A DNA stretch of 64,000 bases from Methylumidiphilus sp963753955 (lineage in GTDB: Bacteria; Pseudomonadota; Gammaproteobacteria; Methylococcales; Methylococcaceae): assembly GCA_963753955.1 (NCBI GenBank), contig CAVWEM010000010.1, forward strand, positions 62,001 through 126,000. Reading direction: 5' to 3'. A program made the translations under genes and the position numbers. The notes beneath the pieces were generated by a model. That model had not been told where the DNA came from, did not search any database, and saw nothing but the letters and a program-made list of their open reading frames with translations. This document shows, in pieces, positions 19,302-29,836 of this stretch (the first letter of the stretch is position 1; each line of letters starts with the position of its first letter).

Positions 19302-20366
19302 ACGACTGGCCTCGCCCAAGCAAATTTCCGCAACCTTTTCGGCGGCGTCGAGCCTGGCCAGGCTGCGGGCTTTACGGGACATCGTGGAAAGGGATTCGGG
19401 TACTTGGATTAAGATGTTCAATTGTTCTGCGAGGTGTTGAGGTGTCAATTGAGATTGGGGTATCAACAATGCCGCACCGGCTTCGGTTAAATAACAGGCA
19501 TTGGCAGTTTGATGATCGTCAATGGCATAAGGAAACGGCACCAGAATGGCAGGCAGGGCCGCAGCCGCCAATTCGCTCACCGTCATCGCCCCTGCGCGGC
19601 AAATCGCCAGATCGGCCCACCGGTAGGCTTCGGCCATGTCTTGGATGAAAGCCACTACTTCGGCCGCCACGCCCAGTCGGGCATAGAGGGCTTCGGTTTC
19701 GGCCCGCATGGCTACGCCGGTCTGGTGGCGGATCGCAAACTTGCCGCCGGCCAAGGCGACCGCCTCGGGGACGATTTCATTCAATGCCTTCGCCCCCAGG
19801 CTGCCACCCACGACCAACAACCTTGGCGCTCCATCCCTAGCCGGTTTTGCCTGAGCCACTGCCTCCAAGATGGCCCGGCGCAACGGGTTACCCACGCAAA
19901 CGGCATCCACGTTGGACTTGAAACTGCCGGGAAAGGCTTCCAGGACTTTCTTGGCGTATTTTACCAAGAGTCGGTTGGTCGTGCCGGGAATTCGGTTTTG
20001 TTCATGGATGACCAACGGGATACCCAACACTCTGGCCATGATTCCGCCCGGCCCCGCCACGAAGCCGCCCATGCCCAACACCACGCCGGGCTTGAAGCGC
20101 CGCAATATCTTACCCGCCTGCCAACACGCCAGCAGCAATTTGAAAGGTGCCTGCAATTTAGCACACAAGCCCTTGCCGCGGAAACCGGCAACCGACAGCC
20201 AGTCGATGGGAATGCCTCTCTGTGGAACCAAGCGGGCTTCCATGCCTGCCTCGGTTCCCATCCAGCGCAATTCGCAGCCCCGCGCCTGCAACTCATCGGC
20301 GACCGCCAAGGCCGGAAAAATATGTCCGCCGGTCCCGCCGGCCAGAATCATGACACGCGTGACCAT
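19298..20366 (-). CDS. murG: UDP-GlcNAc:lipid I transferase MurG, stop lost by apparent indel
   Basis: Peripheral inner-membrane glycosyltransferase making lipid II. VMILAGGTGGHIFPALAVAD is the N-terminal glycine loop, HEQNRIPGTTNRLL the next signature, and AICRAGAMTVSELAAAALP with PFPYAIDDHQTANA the UDP-GlcNAc site. As given, the frame continues past murG into murC. Removing one G of the run at 19315-19317 would end MurG with RPVV and a TGA overlapping the murC ATG, the arrangement seen at other junctions here. I therefore regard the MurG-MurC fusion as artefactual. It overlaps ftsW by about 19 bases. Confidence 0.9.
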
Positions 20367-21553
20367 GCGGATCTCTCCCTGGACATTCCACCGCACGATT
20401 CCATGACTTCGCTACGCACACGGAACAGCAAAGCCAACGCGGAACACATCACAATCATGCTGCCACCACCATAACTCATCAACGGCAAGGTCAGCCCTTT
20501 GGTGGGCAGCATGCCCATGTTCACTCCCATGTTAATGAACGCCTGTAGGCCGAACCAAATGCCGAGTCCATAGGCGATAAACGCGGCAAAGCGATTCTCC
20601 ACCCGTTCCGCCAAGCGGCCAATCACGAAGGCCCGCCAGACGATGATCGAAAACAAGACGATGACCACGCAGGCTCCCACCAAGCCCAACTCCTCCCCAA
20701 TCACCGAGAAGAGGAAATCGGTGTGGGCCTCGGGCAGGAAGAACAGTTTCTGCACACTGGATCCCAAACCCACCCCCATCCACTCACCACGTCCGAAGGC
20801 AATCAAAGCCTGGGTCAACTGGAAACCCGTGTTCAATGGATCGGCCCAGGGATCGGCAAAGCTCAACACGCGCTTGAGCCGGTAGGCGGAATTGAACACC
20901 AGGAGTCCGGCGCCGACGCCCGCAAATGCAAGCAATATGCCGAACTGAACCAGGCGCGCGCCCGCCAGGAATAGCATCCCCATCGCCACCGCCACAATCA
21001 CGGCGGCGGAGCCGAAATCCGGCTCCTTCAACAACAACGCGCAAGCCATCCCCAACATCGCCATCGGGCGTACCATGCCAAGCCAGGAAGTCCTCACCAA
21101 TTGCAAACGATGGGTGATGAACGTCGCCATATAGATCACGGCGATCAGTTTGAACACTTCGGAAACCTGGATGCGCAAGCCTAGGATGCTCAACCAACGG
21201 ACACTACCGTTCACCGATTTGCCTAGTCCTGGAACCAACACCACCACAAGCAAAAACAATCCCACCAGGAACAGCCCCTTGGCGGACTTCTCCCAGAATA
21301 CCAAGGGCCGGGACGCGACAAATACCGCCGCAGCCAACCCCATGAAGACATGCACCAGTTGATGCTTGGGGAAATAAAAACTGTCGTTGGCCAGCTTTTC
21401 CCCCAAATGCAGTGAAGCCGAGGCGACCATGATGTAGCCCAGCACCAAAATACCCATGGACGCGCTCAACAAGACAGTGTCTAGGTAGAAGCGTTTATGT
21501 CCCCATTGCAGCACCAATCCCCGGTTTTTGCCGGCCACTAGCGTTCTCATCAC
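20348..21553 (-). CDS. ftsW: septal peptidoglycan glycosyltransferase FtsW
   Basis: SEDS-family polymerase of 401 aa with about ten membrane helices that polymerises lipid II at the septum with FtsI. The SEDS pattern is visible: NGSVRWLSI, LKEPDFGSAAVI with the catalytic-side aspartate region, and PTKGLTLPLMSYGGGSM near residues 350-366. Intact, with a 4-base ATGA overlap with murD. Confidence 0.94.
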   Translation of the reverse strand: MMRTLVAGKNRGLVLQWGHKRFYLDTVLLSASMGILVLGYIMVASASLHLGEKLANDSFYFPKHQLVHVFMGLAAAVFVASRPLVFWEKSAKGLFLVGLFLLVVVLVPGLGKSVNGSVRWLSILGLRIQVSEVFKLIAVIYMATFITHRLQLVRTSWLGMVRPMAMLGMACALLLKEPDFGSAAVIVAVAMGMLFLAGARLVQFGILLAFAGVGAGLLVFNSAYRLKRVLSFADPWADPLNTGFQLTQALIAFGRGEWMGVGLGSSVQKLFFLPEAHTDFLFSVIGEELGLVGACVVIVLFSIIVWRAFVIGRLAERVENRFAAFIAYGLGIWFGLQAFINMGVNMGMLPTKGLTLPLMSYGGGSMIVMCSALALLFRVRSEVMESCGGMSRERSAWSRVS

Positions 21554-22920
21554 AGCAAACTCCTCACGGCGTCCGCGAACACGCGGCCCCGTTCCCGATA
21601 GTCTTTATATTGATCGAGGCTGGCGCAAGCAGGTGCCAGCAACACTATATCGCCTTTTTGCGCCAGCTTGCGCGCGGTGGCCACCGCCTTCTTCATCGTG
21701 TCCACACGCACCGTGGCCACCACTGGGCTCAACGCTTGCTCCAACAACGGCGCGTCGCGGCCCATTAAAACGGCGGCACGGACTTTCGCTGCCGCCACTT
21801 CGGTCAACACTGAAAAATCCGCACCCTTGCCATCACCGCCAGCGATCAGCACCACCGGATCGTTTAAACCTTCCAATGCCGCGATGCAGGCGCCGACATT
21901 GGTGGCCTTGGAATCGTTGATGTAGGAAACCCCGTCAATGTCCGCAACCCATTGCATGCGATGATCCAGCCCCGCAAATTCGCGCAGCGCCTTCGCCATC
22001 GCCGTCCTGGACAAACCTACCGCGTCACCCAAGGCCACAGCCGCCAAGGCGTTGGCGATGTTGTGCCGGCCTTTTAGACGTATTTCGCTGACAGGCATCA
22101 GCCGTTCGCCGCTGCTCACCAGCCATTCCTGCCCGTCCCCATGGCTTAAGCGATATTCGGCATCCGTCGTTTCTTGCAAGCTAAACCGGACGCAACGCCT
22201 ACCCTCTTCCGCCATGGCCTCGACCATTGGATCATCGGCATTCAGCACCATCAGTCCTTGGCCATTGAAGATTCGCCGTTTGGCGTCGGCGTAAGCTTGG
22301 AGGTCGGGATAGCGGTCCAAATGGTCGGGGCTGATGTTCAACACCGTCGCTGCTTCCGCCTCCAACAATCGAGAGCGCTCCAACTGAAAACTCGACAATT
22401 CCAACACATACAATTCGGCTTCTTCGTCCAGCAAATCCAGCATCGGCGTACCTAGGTTGCCGCCAACTTTGACTCTGCGCTGGTCGGCTTCAGCCATCAA
22501 GCCCAGCAAGGTGGTGACCGTGCTTTTGCCGTTCGCCCCGGTAATGCCAATGACTGGAACCTGGGCCATACAGGCGAACAGGTCGAGATCGCCGAACACT
22601 GGCAGCCCTAAGCGGATCGCCTGCCGGATCGCCGACGTTTCCAATGCCACACCCGGACTGACCACCAGATGCGTGGCCCTGGCGAACGCGGCGGGGTCGA
22701 ACCCGCCCAAAAACACCGCCACATCCGGCAAACACTCACGCAACTCGGCCAATCCAGGCGGATTGGCTCGCGTGTCGGCCACTGCCAATTGGATTCCCCG
22801 ATGGGATAAGAAACGCGCCACCGATAAGCCCGTCGCCCCCAGACCCACCACCAGGACACGGGAAGACCGGTCAAGCCCGAGCAAGGACAGCGGCAATGTT
22901 TCGGTGCTTGCGTTGTTCAT
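21550..22920 (-). CDS. murD: UDP-N-acetylmuramoyl-L-alanine--D-glutamate ligase MurD
   Basis: Mur ligase of 456 aa adding D-Glu. RVLVVGLGATGLSVARFL opens the UDP-binding domain, VIGITGANGKSTVTTLLG is the ATP loop near residue 122, YVLELSSFQLE and NISPDHLDRY are the central-domain motifs, and YINDSKATNVGA starts the C-terminal signature. The reading frame is intact. It sits 20 bases after mraY and overlaps ftsW. Confidence 0.95.
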   Translation of the reverse strand: MNNASTETLPLSLLGLDRSSRVLVVGLGATGLSVARFLSHRGIQLAVADTRANPPGLAELRECLPDVAVFLGGFDPAAFARATHLVVSPGVALETSAIRQAIRLGLPVFGDLDLFACMAQVPVIGITGANGKSTVTTLLGLMAEADQRRVKVGGNLGTPMLDLLDEEAELYVLELSSFQLERSRLLEAEAATVLNISPDHLDRYPDLQAYADAKRRIFNGQGLMVLNADDPMVEAMAEEGRRCVRFSLQETTDAEYRLSHGDGQEWLVSSGERLMPVSEIRLKGRHNIANALAAVALGDAVGLSRTAMAKALREFAGLDHRMQWVADIDGVSYINDSKATNVGACIAALEGLNDPVVLIAGGDGKGADFSVLTEVAAAKVRAAVLMGRDAPLLEQALSPVVATVRVDTMKKAVATARKLAQKGDIVLLAPACASLDQYKDYRERGRVFADAVRSLL

Positions 22921-22940
22921 GACCGTCTCTGTCTTTGCAA

Positions 22941-24023
22941 TCAGCGTAGCTTCAAGGTGGCCAGGCCAAACAACACCAAGATGACGGTGATGATCCAGAA
23001 GCGGACGATCACCCTAGGCTCAGGCCAGCCTTTCAATTCAAAATGATGGTGGATCGGTGCCATGCGGAAGATGCGCTTGCCGGTCATTTTGAAGGACAAG
23101 ACCTGCAACATGACCGACAGGGTCTCCATCACAAACACCCCGCCCATGATCACCAGAACGATCTCCTGCCGCACCAACACAGCCAGCACACCCAGGCCGG
23201 CCCCCAAAGCCAGGGCACCGACATCCCCCATGAACACTTGGGCAGGATAGGTGTTGAACCACAAGAATCCTAAGCCCGCCCCGACCAAGGCTCCGCAAAA
23301 CACCACCAATTCGCCGGATCTGGGCAGAAAGGGAATGCCCAAATATTCGGCGAAATGGATATTGCCGGAGGCATAGGCGAAAATGCCCAAGCCCCCCGCC
23401 ACCATCACGGTAGGCATGATCGCCAAACCGTCCAAGCCATCGGTCAGGTTGACCGCATTGCTCGTGCCGACAATAACGAAGTAAGTCATCACCACGTAAA
23501 ACCAGCCTAAATTCGGCAGGATGTGCTTGAAGAAAGGCACAATCAGCGTGGTTTCCGCCGGCAGGCTCGCCGTGTGGTAAAGATAGAGGGCGGCGGCGAG
23601 GCCGAAGACCGACTGTCCCACATATTTGTGCCGCGCAGCCAAGCCTTTGCTGTTGCGCAAGACCAGCTTCTTATAATCGTCAATGAAGCCAATCCCGCCG
23701 AAAGCCAGCGTCACCAGCAAAGTCACCCAGACGTAACGGTTGCCTAGATCCGCCCACAGCAAAGTGCTGATGGCAACGGACACCAAGATCAAAGCGCCGC
23801 CCATAGTGGGCGTCCCCGCCTTGGAAAAATGCGATTGCGGCCCATCCTGACGGATGCTTTGGCCAATCTTATAGCGGCTCAGGCGGCGAATCATATAAGG
23901 GCCGACGATCAGCGAAATGACCAGCGCGGTCAGCACCCCAAGAATGGCCCGGAAAGTCAGATAATGGAATACACGGAAAACATCGATATAATTTTCCAGC
24001 CATTCGGCAAATTTCAACAACAT
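22941..24023 (-). CDS. mraY: phospho-MurNAc-pentapeptide translocase MraY
   Basis: Integral membrane enzyme of 360 aa, about ten helices, joining phospho-MurNAc-pentapeptide to undecaprenyl phosphate (lipid I). Catalytic motifs: GGIGFIDDYKKLVLRNSKGL near residues 110-129, SNAVNLTDGLDGLA near 188-201, GDVGALALG near 265, and MAPIHHHFELKGWPEPRV near 322-339. Intact; the start overlaps the murF stop. Confidence 0.96.
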   Translation of the reverse strand: MLLKFAEWLENYIDVFRVFHYLTFRAILGVLTALVISLIVGPYMIRRLSRYKIGQSIRQDGPQSHFSKAGTPTMGGALILVSVAISTLLWADLGNRYVWVTLLVTLAFGGIGFIDDYKKLVLRNSKGLAARHKYVGQSVFGLAAALYLYHTASLPAETTLIVPFFKHILPNLGWFYVVMTYFVIVGTSNAVNLTDGLDGLAIMPTVMVAGGLGIFAYASGNIHFAEYLGIPFLPRSGELVVFCGALVGAGLGFLWFNTYPAQVFMGDVGALALGAGLGVLAVLVRQEIVLVIMGGVFVMETLSVMLQVLSFKMTGKRIFRMAPIHHHFELKGWPEPRVIVRFWIITVILVLFGLATLKLR

Positions 24024-25381
24024 GTTTCCGTCCTGGCGCGTAACGCCTCAATGACGCGCTCCATGCGTTGGCTGCGCGAGCCCTTCACCAGCAGCGCCAC
24101 ATCCTCGCGCAACTCTTCTTGTAATTTTTCGATCAATTCTTCCTGGCGCGAATAAAACTGCGCACCAGGGCCAAAGGCCTCCGCCGCCTTGTCCGCGTCC
24201 GGGCCGGTGGCAAACAGTCGGGCCACTCCCGATGATCTGGCCAAGGCACCCAATTCCGCATGGAGGGCGGCACTGGTCTCGCCCAATTCACCGAACGCGC
24301 CCAACGCGACCCAATGCTCGCCGGGCACAGCCAACAACACATCGAGCGCCGCCTTGAAGGAGGCTGGATTGGCGTTGTAAGTGTCGTTGATCAGCAAAGC
24401 GCCATTGCCCGCCCGCTCAGGCTGAATTCGCCCCGCCACCGGCACCACGCGGGACAATCCCTCCGCAATTTGTCCGAAGCCCACCCCCAAAGCCAGACAG
24501 CTTGCCGCCGCCGCCAAGGCATTTGCTACATTGTGCCTGCCCGCTAGATTCAGCATGATTTCATGGCGCTCGCCTAAATATTCGCAGCTAAAGCGCGTTT
24601 GGAACCCCCCAGCCCCGCCAACGCTTCGCACCGAATCCGGTAGCCCGCGCACATCGGCGTCGCCGTTAAATCCAAAACCAATCACCTTGCGGGATCCGGC
24701 CATTTCCCGCCACAAACCGATGTAGGCATCGTCCGCGTTGAGAATGGCAACGCCCTCGTCCGTCAAGGCGGCAATGATCTCCCCCTTGCCACGCGCCACA
24801 GCTTCGCGGCTGCCGAAGCCTTCCAAATGCGCAGCCCCGGCGTTGGTGATCAGCGCGACATCCGGTTTGGCCAGCCCGGCCACATATTCGATTTCACGCA
24901 GATGGTTGGCCCCCATTTCAATCACGGCGTAACGGTGTCCGGGCTGGAGTCCCAACAAGGTCAGAGGTACGCCAAAATCGTTGTTGAGATTGCCGCGAGT
25001 GCTGAGAACTGAATCGCGGACACCCAAAATGGCTGCGATCATTTCCTTGGCCGTGGTCTTGCCATTGCTGCCAGTCAGGCCCACCACCTTCGCAGAACTC
25101 GCCTGTCGCCAAGCCGCGCCTAACTTGCCCAACGCGATGTGGGCATCGGCCACCAATACCTGGGGCAAGGCGACATCCAAGCTGCGCTCCACAATGGCGG
25201 CGCAAGCCCCGGCAGCGTTGGCTTGGCCGACAAAATCATGGCCGTCGAAGCGCGGCCCGCCAATGGCAACAAACAAATCGCCGGGTTTCAAGGTTCTCGT
25301 ATCAATGCTGGCCGTGGCGAATTCCACATCGTTGCCTTGCAGTTCCCCCGAAACGATCCGGCTCAGTTCACTCAAGCGCAT
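24014..25381 (-). CDS. murF: UDP-MurNAc-tripeptide--D-Ala-D-Ala ligase MurF
   Basis: Mur ligase of 455 aa adding the D-Ala-D-Ala made by DdlB. VVGLTGSNGKTTAKEMIAAIL is the ATP loop near residue 103; VIEMGANHLREIEY and TNAGAAHLEGFGS are MurF central motifs; INDTYNANPASFKAAL near 333 is the C-terminal signature. Intact, overlapping murE by ten bases. Confidence 0.95.
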   Translation of the reverse strand: MRLSELSRIVSGELQGNDVEFATASIDTRTLKPGDLFVAIGGPRFDGHDFVGQANAAGACAAIVERSLDVALPQVLVADAHIALGKLGAAWRQASSAKVVGLTGSNGKTTAKEMIAAILGVRDSVLSTRGNLNNDFGVPLTLLGLQPGHRYAVIEMGANHLREIEYVAGLAKPDVALITNAGAAHLEGFGSREAVARGKGEIIAALTDEGVAILNADDAYIGLWREMAGSRKVIGFGFNGDADVRGLPDSVRSVGGAGGFQTRFSCEYLGERHEIMLNLAGRHNVANALAAAASCLALGVGFGQIAEGLSRVVPVAGRIQPERAGNGALLINDTYNANPASFKAALDVLLAVPGEHWVALGAFGELGETSAALHAELGALARSSGVARLFATGPDADKAAEAFGPGAQFYSRQEELIEKLQEELREDVALLVKGSRSQRMERVIEALRARTETCC

Positions 25382-26910
25382 ATCCCCACCTCTTCCTCCT
25401 GCAGGCCTAGCAATTGCTGGACGACAGCCCTGTCGCTGAAAGGCTGTTTCACCCCGGCGATGTCTTGGGTAACCTCATGCCCTTTGCCGGCGACCAGCAG
25501 CACATCACCTTCCCGAAGTTGCCGCAATGCCGAAGCGATGGCCAGCCTACGGTCGCGCATAACGGCAGCGTCCTTGCGCCCGCACCCTTCGAGAATGTCC
25601 CGGATGATGGCATCGCCATCCTCCGAACGGGGATTGTCATCGGTCAGCACCAGCCGATCCGCCAAGGTTTCGGCGATGGAACCCATCTGCGGGCGCTTGC
25701 CCCGATCCCTGTCGCCTCCGCAACCGAACACCACCCACAAGGCACCTCGGCAATGGCACCTTAGGCTGGTCAATGCCTTATGCAAGGCATCGGGCGTGTG
25801 GGCATAATCGACCACGACCGCCGATCCGAACGGCCCGGCGAACCGTTCCATGCGCCCAGGGACAGGGCGGACATTGACCAAGCGGAGTGCCGCCTCATGA
25901 AGGTCGTAGCCCAATCCTAGCATCACCGCCACCACGCCCAGCAGGTTTTCCACGTTGAAGTCACCATACAGCGGCGCGAAAACATGGGAGTCCTGGCCTG
26001 CGAAATGGACATCGAAGGAAACGCCATCCTGGCCGTGGCGGACGCCCGAGGCCCCGACAATCTCCACATCGGAGAAAAGCATGGATTTTCCTGCCGCGTC
26101 CAAGCTAAAACCAATTTTTCTCGTGTCCGCAGCCGCTCGTTCGGCAATGGCTGCGGCACTAGCGTCATCCAAATTGAGCACAATGAACTTCAGGCTGGGC
26201 CAATCGACCAGACGCAGCTTGGCTTCCAAGTAAGCCTTCATGCTTGGGTGGTAATCCAAGTGGTCGCGGCTCAAATTGGTGAACAATGCGCCCTGGAAGC
26301 GAATTCCGTTGAGACGGCCCTGATCCAGCCCATGGGAAGATGCTTCCATGGCCACATGAACCATCCCCTCCGCCAGCAACTTGGCCAGCAAGGCATGGAC
26401 TTCAATGGCATCAGGCGTCGTGTGTGTCGTAGGTTTCAAAGCCCCGGGAGCACCCCAGCCCAAAGTGCCAACGACGGCGGCGGACGCGCCAGCCCCCAAG
26501 GCGTGGGCCAGGAAATGGCTGCACGAAGTCTTGCCGTTGGTGCCGGTCACACCCAGCACTTGCATATGCGATGAAGGCCCACCAAAAAAACGGTCGGCGA
26601 TGAAGCCCATGGCCTGATCCAGCCTCTCCACCGGGAAACAAGGAATACCGATTTCCACATCCTCGGCCAGTTCCACCCCTCCCCGCGAGGGATCGTAAAC
26701 AATCGCGCAAGCGCCCGAGGCGGCGGCTTGGGCGGCATGCCTCATCCCGTGAACCCTGCTTCCCGCCAAGGCGAAAAACAAATCGCCATGACGCAGCTTG
26801 CGGCTGTCATGGCAAAGACCTCGCACATCCTGCGCAAGCCCAGCAGGAACCTCCACCCATCCGGCCAACAACCGGGCCAGGGAGGAGCCATCTTCCCTGG
26901 CAGGACTCAT
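25372..26910 (-). CDS. murE: UDP-MurNAc-L-Ala-D-Glu--meso-diaminopimelate ligase MurE
   Basis: Mur ligase of 512 aa. VLGVTGTNGKTSCSHFLAHAL is the ATP loop; MEASSHGLDQGRLNG and FTNLSRDHLDYH are central motifs. The C-terminal LTDDNPRSEDG contains DNPR, which in this family selects meso-diaminopimelate, so the wall is of the usual gram-negative type. The start overlaps the ftsI stop as ATGA. Confidence 0.95.
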   Translation of the reverse strand: MSPAREDGSSLARLLAGWVEVPAGLAQDVRGLCHDSRKLRHGDLFFALAGSRVHGMRHAAQAAASGACAIVYDPSRGGVELAEDVEIGIPCFPVERLDQAMGFIADRFFGGPSSHMQVLGVTGTNGKTSCSHFLAHALGAGASAAVVGTLGWGAPGALKPTTHTTPDAIEVHALLAKLLAEGMVHVAMEASSHGLDQGRLNGIRFQGALFTNLSRDHLDYHPSMKAYLEAKLRLVDWPSLKFIVLNLDDASAAAIAERAAADTRKIGFSLDAAGKSMLFSDVEIVGASGVRHGQDGVSFDVHFAGQDSHVFAPLYGDFNVENLLGVVAVMLGLGYDLHEAALRLVNVRPVPGRMERFAGPFGSAVVVDYAHTPDALHKALTSLRCHCRGALWVVFGCGGDRDRGKRPQMGSIAETLADRLVLTDDNPRSEDGDAIIRDILEGCGRKDAAVMRDRRLAIASALRQLREGDVLLVAGKGHEVTQDIAGVKQPFSDRAVVQQLLGLQEEEVGICA

Positions 26911-28635
26911 ATCGCGCCATCCTTTCCGGCCAGCACAGGCACTGGCACTTCCTGATCCGGCGAGATATTGAGCAAACTCAAGGCGCCTTCCATCACACTT
27001 GCGAACACCGGAGCGGCCACCGCGCCACCATAATATTCACCCGCCGAAGGCTCGTCGATCATCACCACCATGACCAGCTTGGGGTCGCTTGCGGGGGCCA
27101 TGCCCGCGAACAACCCTAAGATATTGGGAATTGGTATAACCGCCGTGCGCACCGACTTTCTTCACCGTGCCTGTTTTGCCGGCGATGCGGAAGCCGGAAA
27201 CACTCGCCTTCAAAGCCGTACCCTCTCTGCTCACCACATTTTCAAGCATGGAGCGGACGCTGCCTGCGGTCTTCGCCGACATGATTTGATGGGATTCGAC
27301 TGGCTTGTCGCGCTTAAGCAGGCCGACCATGGGCATCACGCCATCATTGGCGATGGCCAGATAGGCCCGCCCCAACTGCAACAGCGAGGTGGACAAACCG
27401 TAGCCAAACGACAGGGTGGCCTGCTGGAAAGGCCGCCACAAATGGTGGTCGGCGGACAGCCGACCACTGGTCTCACCGGGGAAACCGGTTTCTAAGGGCT
27501 GGCCAAAACCTAGATTGTTGTAGAACGCCCAAAACTTGGCTGAAGGCAGGTTGAGGGCGATTTTGGAGACGCCCACATTGCTGGACTTCTGCAAGATGCG
27601 GGCGACATCCAGCACTCCGTAGTTATGCACATCTTTGACAATGTTCTGTCCGACATGCATTTGCCCTGGGTTGGTGTCAATGATGGTTTCAGGACGCACC
27701 TTGCCCAATTCCATGGCACATGCCACGACAAACGGCTTGATAGTCGAGCCTGGCTCGAACACGTCGGTCATGGCGCGGTTGCGCGACACATTGCCGGTGA
27801 TTTTGGCGCGGCTGTTGGGATTGAAAGAAGGCTGGTTCACCATCGCCAGCACTTCGCCATTCTCGGCGTCCAGCAAAACCAAGGAACCCGATTTGGCCTT
27901 CTTTTGGATAACCGCCTTTTTCAATTCCCGGTACGCCAGATATTGCAGTCGCTGGTCGATGCTCAGGGACAGATCCTTGCCCGGCACAGGCAGGCGGACA
28001 TTTTCCAGATCCTCAATGATGCGGCGCTTGCCGTCACGCATGATGCGTTTGATGCCGGGGACACCCTTCAGCCAGTCGTTATAGGCCAATTCCATGCCCT
28101 CCTGGCCTTGGTCGTCAATGCTGTTAAAGCCGATCAGATGGGCGGTGACTTCCCCGGTGGGGTAATAACGGCGGAATTCCCGATCCGCATAAACACCCGG
28201 CAGCCCTAAGGCGATGGCCTGATCGGCCAATTCGGGGCTGATCCTTCTCTTCAGATAGACAAAGCCACGGCCAGGGTCATCAACGCGCTCGTGGATTTCC
28301 GGCACAGCCACACCCAACAAATCACCCAGGGATTTAATGCCTTTTTCCGTCGCCTCGAATTCCTTGGGGTTGACCCATACCGATTTGACCGGTGTGCTGA
28401 TCGCCAGCAATTCACCATTGCGATCCAGCAGGCGACCACGATGGGCCGCCACGGAAACCTGGCCGACATGGCGTATATCGCCTTGATGCTTGAGAAACTG
28501 CCGATCCAGCACTTGCAAATTCACCGCCCGGCCGACCAAAACCACCATGCCGAGCATCAATGCGCCGAGCAACACACTCCATCGCTTAGAGTAATCCGTT
28601 TCTTCGTTTATTCTGGGGCGGACAACACTTATCAT
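26907..28635 (-). CDS. ftsI: septal transpeptidase FtsI (PBP3), frameshifted near the end
   Basis: Bitopic class B penicillin-binding protein. One membrane helix lies near residues 21-41; the transpeptidase motifs are STIKPF (nucleophile serine, about residue 293), SSN (about 346) and KTGT (about 485). An extra base at 27118-27119 throws QYLGLFAGMAPASDPKLVMV out of frame, and the last about 80 residues continue in the next frame down to 26907. Essential gene, so probably a sequence error. Confidence 0.93.
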
Positions 28636-28648
28636 CGGGTAACCTGTT

Positions 28649-28906
28649 TTATGGTTTGATGTAAATGATGGAATCCCGTTGGGGCATTCCCATGCCCAAC
28701 CTGCCGCGCGCTAATTTTTCGATACGACTATGCTCGGCCCAGGTGTTTTGTTCCAATTGAAGCTGTCCAAGCTCCATATCGTAAGCCTCCAATTCCTGCT
28801 CGATACGCGGTTTTCCGTCGATCAACATGCGCGAACGGTATATCGTGTACACCACCCTCAAGGCGGATGCCACCAAAATCACCAGCAACACGACCATACT
28901 TCTCAT
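28649..28906 (-). CDS. ftsL: cell division protein FtsL
   Basis: Small bitopic divisome protein of 85 aa: MRSMVVLLVILVASALRVVY is the N-terminal membrane helix, followed by a periplasmic coiled coil (EQELEAYDMELGQLQLEQNT) and the closing MGMPQRDSIIYIKP. It forms the FtsQLB complex. As given, the frame is continuous with rsmH, but an ATGA start-stop overlap at 28903-28906 marks the real boundary. Confidence 0.85.
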   Translation of the reverse strand: MRSMVVLLVILVASALRVVYTIYRSRMLIDGKPRIEQELEAYDMELGQLQLEQNTWAEHSRIEKLARGRLGMGMPQRDSIIYIKP

Positions 28907-29836
28907 GACGCCATCCGCTCCGCCACCCGCAAAACCGCGCTGCGCGCACGGACATTCGCCCTCGATTCTTCTTCGGCGGGCATTGCCGCCTTGCCGACAG
29001 CCCTGAGCATCGGCTTGTGTTCTGTCAACACGGGAAGGCGCGAAGGCGTAGGCTTGCCCCGTTCCTGCTCTGCGGATGAAATGCTTGACGATCCGATCCT
29101 CCAAGGAATGGAAGGAGATCACCACCAGCCGACCGCCGGGGGCCAGCACCTCCATCGCCTGCGCCAAGCCTTGTTCCAATTCGTCCAGCTCATGGTTGAC
29201 GGCGATGCGGATGGCTTGGAAACTGCGGGTCGCGGGATGCTTGTGCTTTTCCTTGACCGGCACGGCCTTCTCGACCAGCGCGGCCAACTGCCGGGTGGTC
29301 TCGACGGGCCTTGCCGCCACGATGGCCCGCGCTATGCGCCGGGCGAAACGCTCCTCGCCGTACATTTTCAACACCCTAACCAATTCATCTTCCTCAATTT
29401 GCTCCAGCCATTGCGCGGCCGTCGGCCCTTGGCTGGTATCCATGCGCATGTCCAAAGGGCCGTCGCGGAGGAAGCTGAAACCGCGCTCCGCCTCATCCAA
29501 TTGCGGAGAAGACACCCCCAAATCCATCAACACGCCGCTGACTTTCCCCAGCATCGCCCGGTGTGCGACCTGCCCCGCAAGGCCTGCAAAACTGCCGTGG
29601 GCAAGAGTAAAGCGAGGTTCTTTCAGCAGCATTTTGGCCTCCACCGAAACTAAGGCGGCAGGATCTTTGTCCAAAGCCAACAAACGCCCTGAACTCCCCA
29701 AGCGCCGCAAGATCGCTCTGCTGTGTCCGCCCCGGCCGAAGGTGCAATCGACATAAAAACCGTCAGGGCGCACAGCCAGCCCTTCCAGTGCTTCGGCCAA
29801 CATGACTGGAAAGTGAAGGCTATTGCTTATATTCAT
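28903..29836 (-). CDS. rsmH: 16S rRNA m4C1402 methyltransferase RsmH, frameshifted
   Basis: AdoMet enzyme methylating N4 of C1402 in 16S rRNA. HFPVMLAEALEGL and YVDCTFGRGGHSRAIL are the N-terminal signatures; VSGVLMDLGVSSPQLD and VISFHSLEDRIVKHF follow. Near 29043-29044 one extra base diverts the frame; in the next frame the family ending reads MPAEEESRANVRARSAVLRV and stops at 28903. Without that correction the gene would appear fused to ftsL. Confidence 0.93.
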
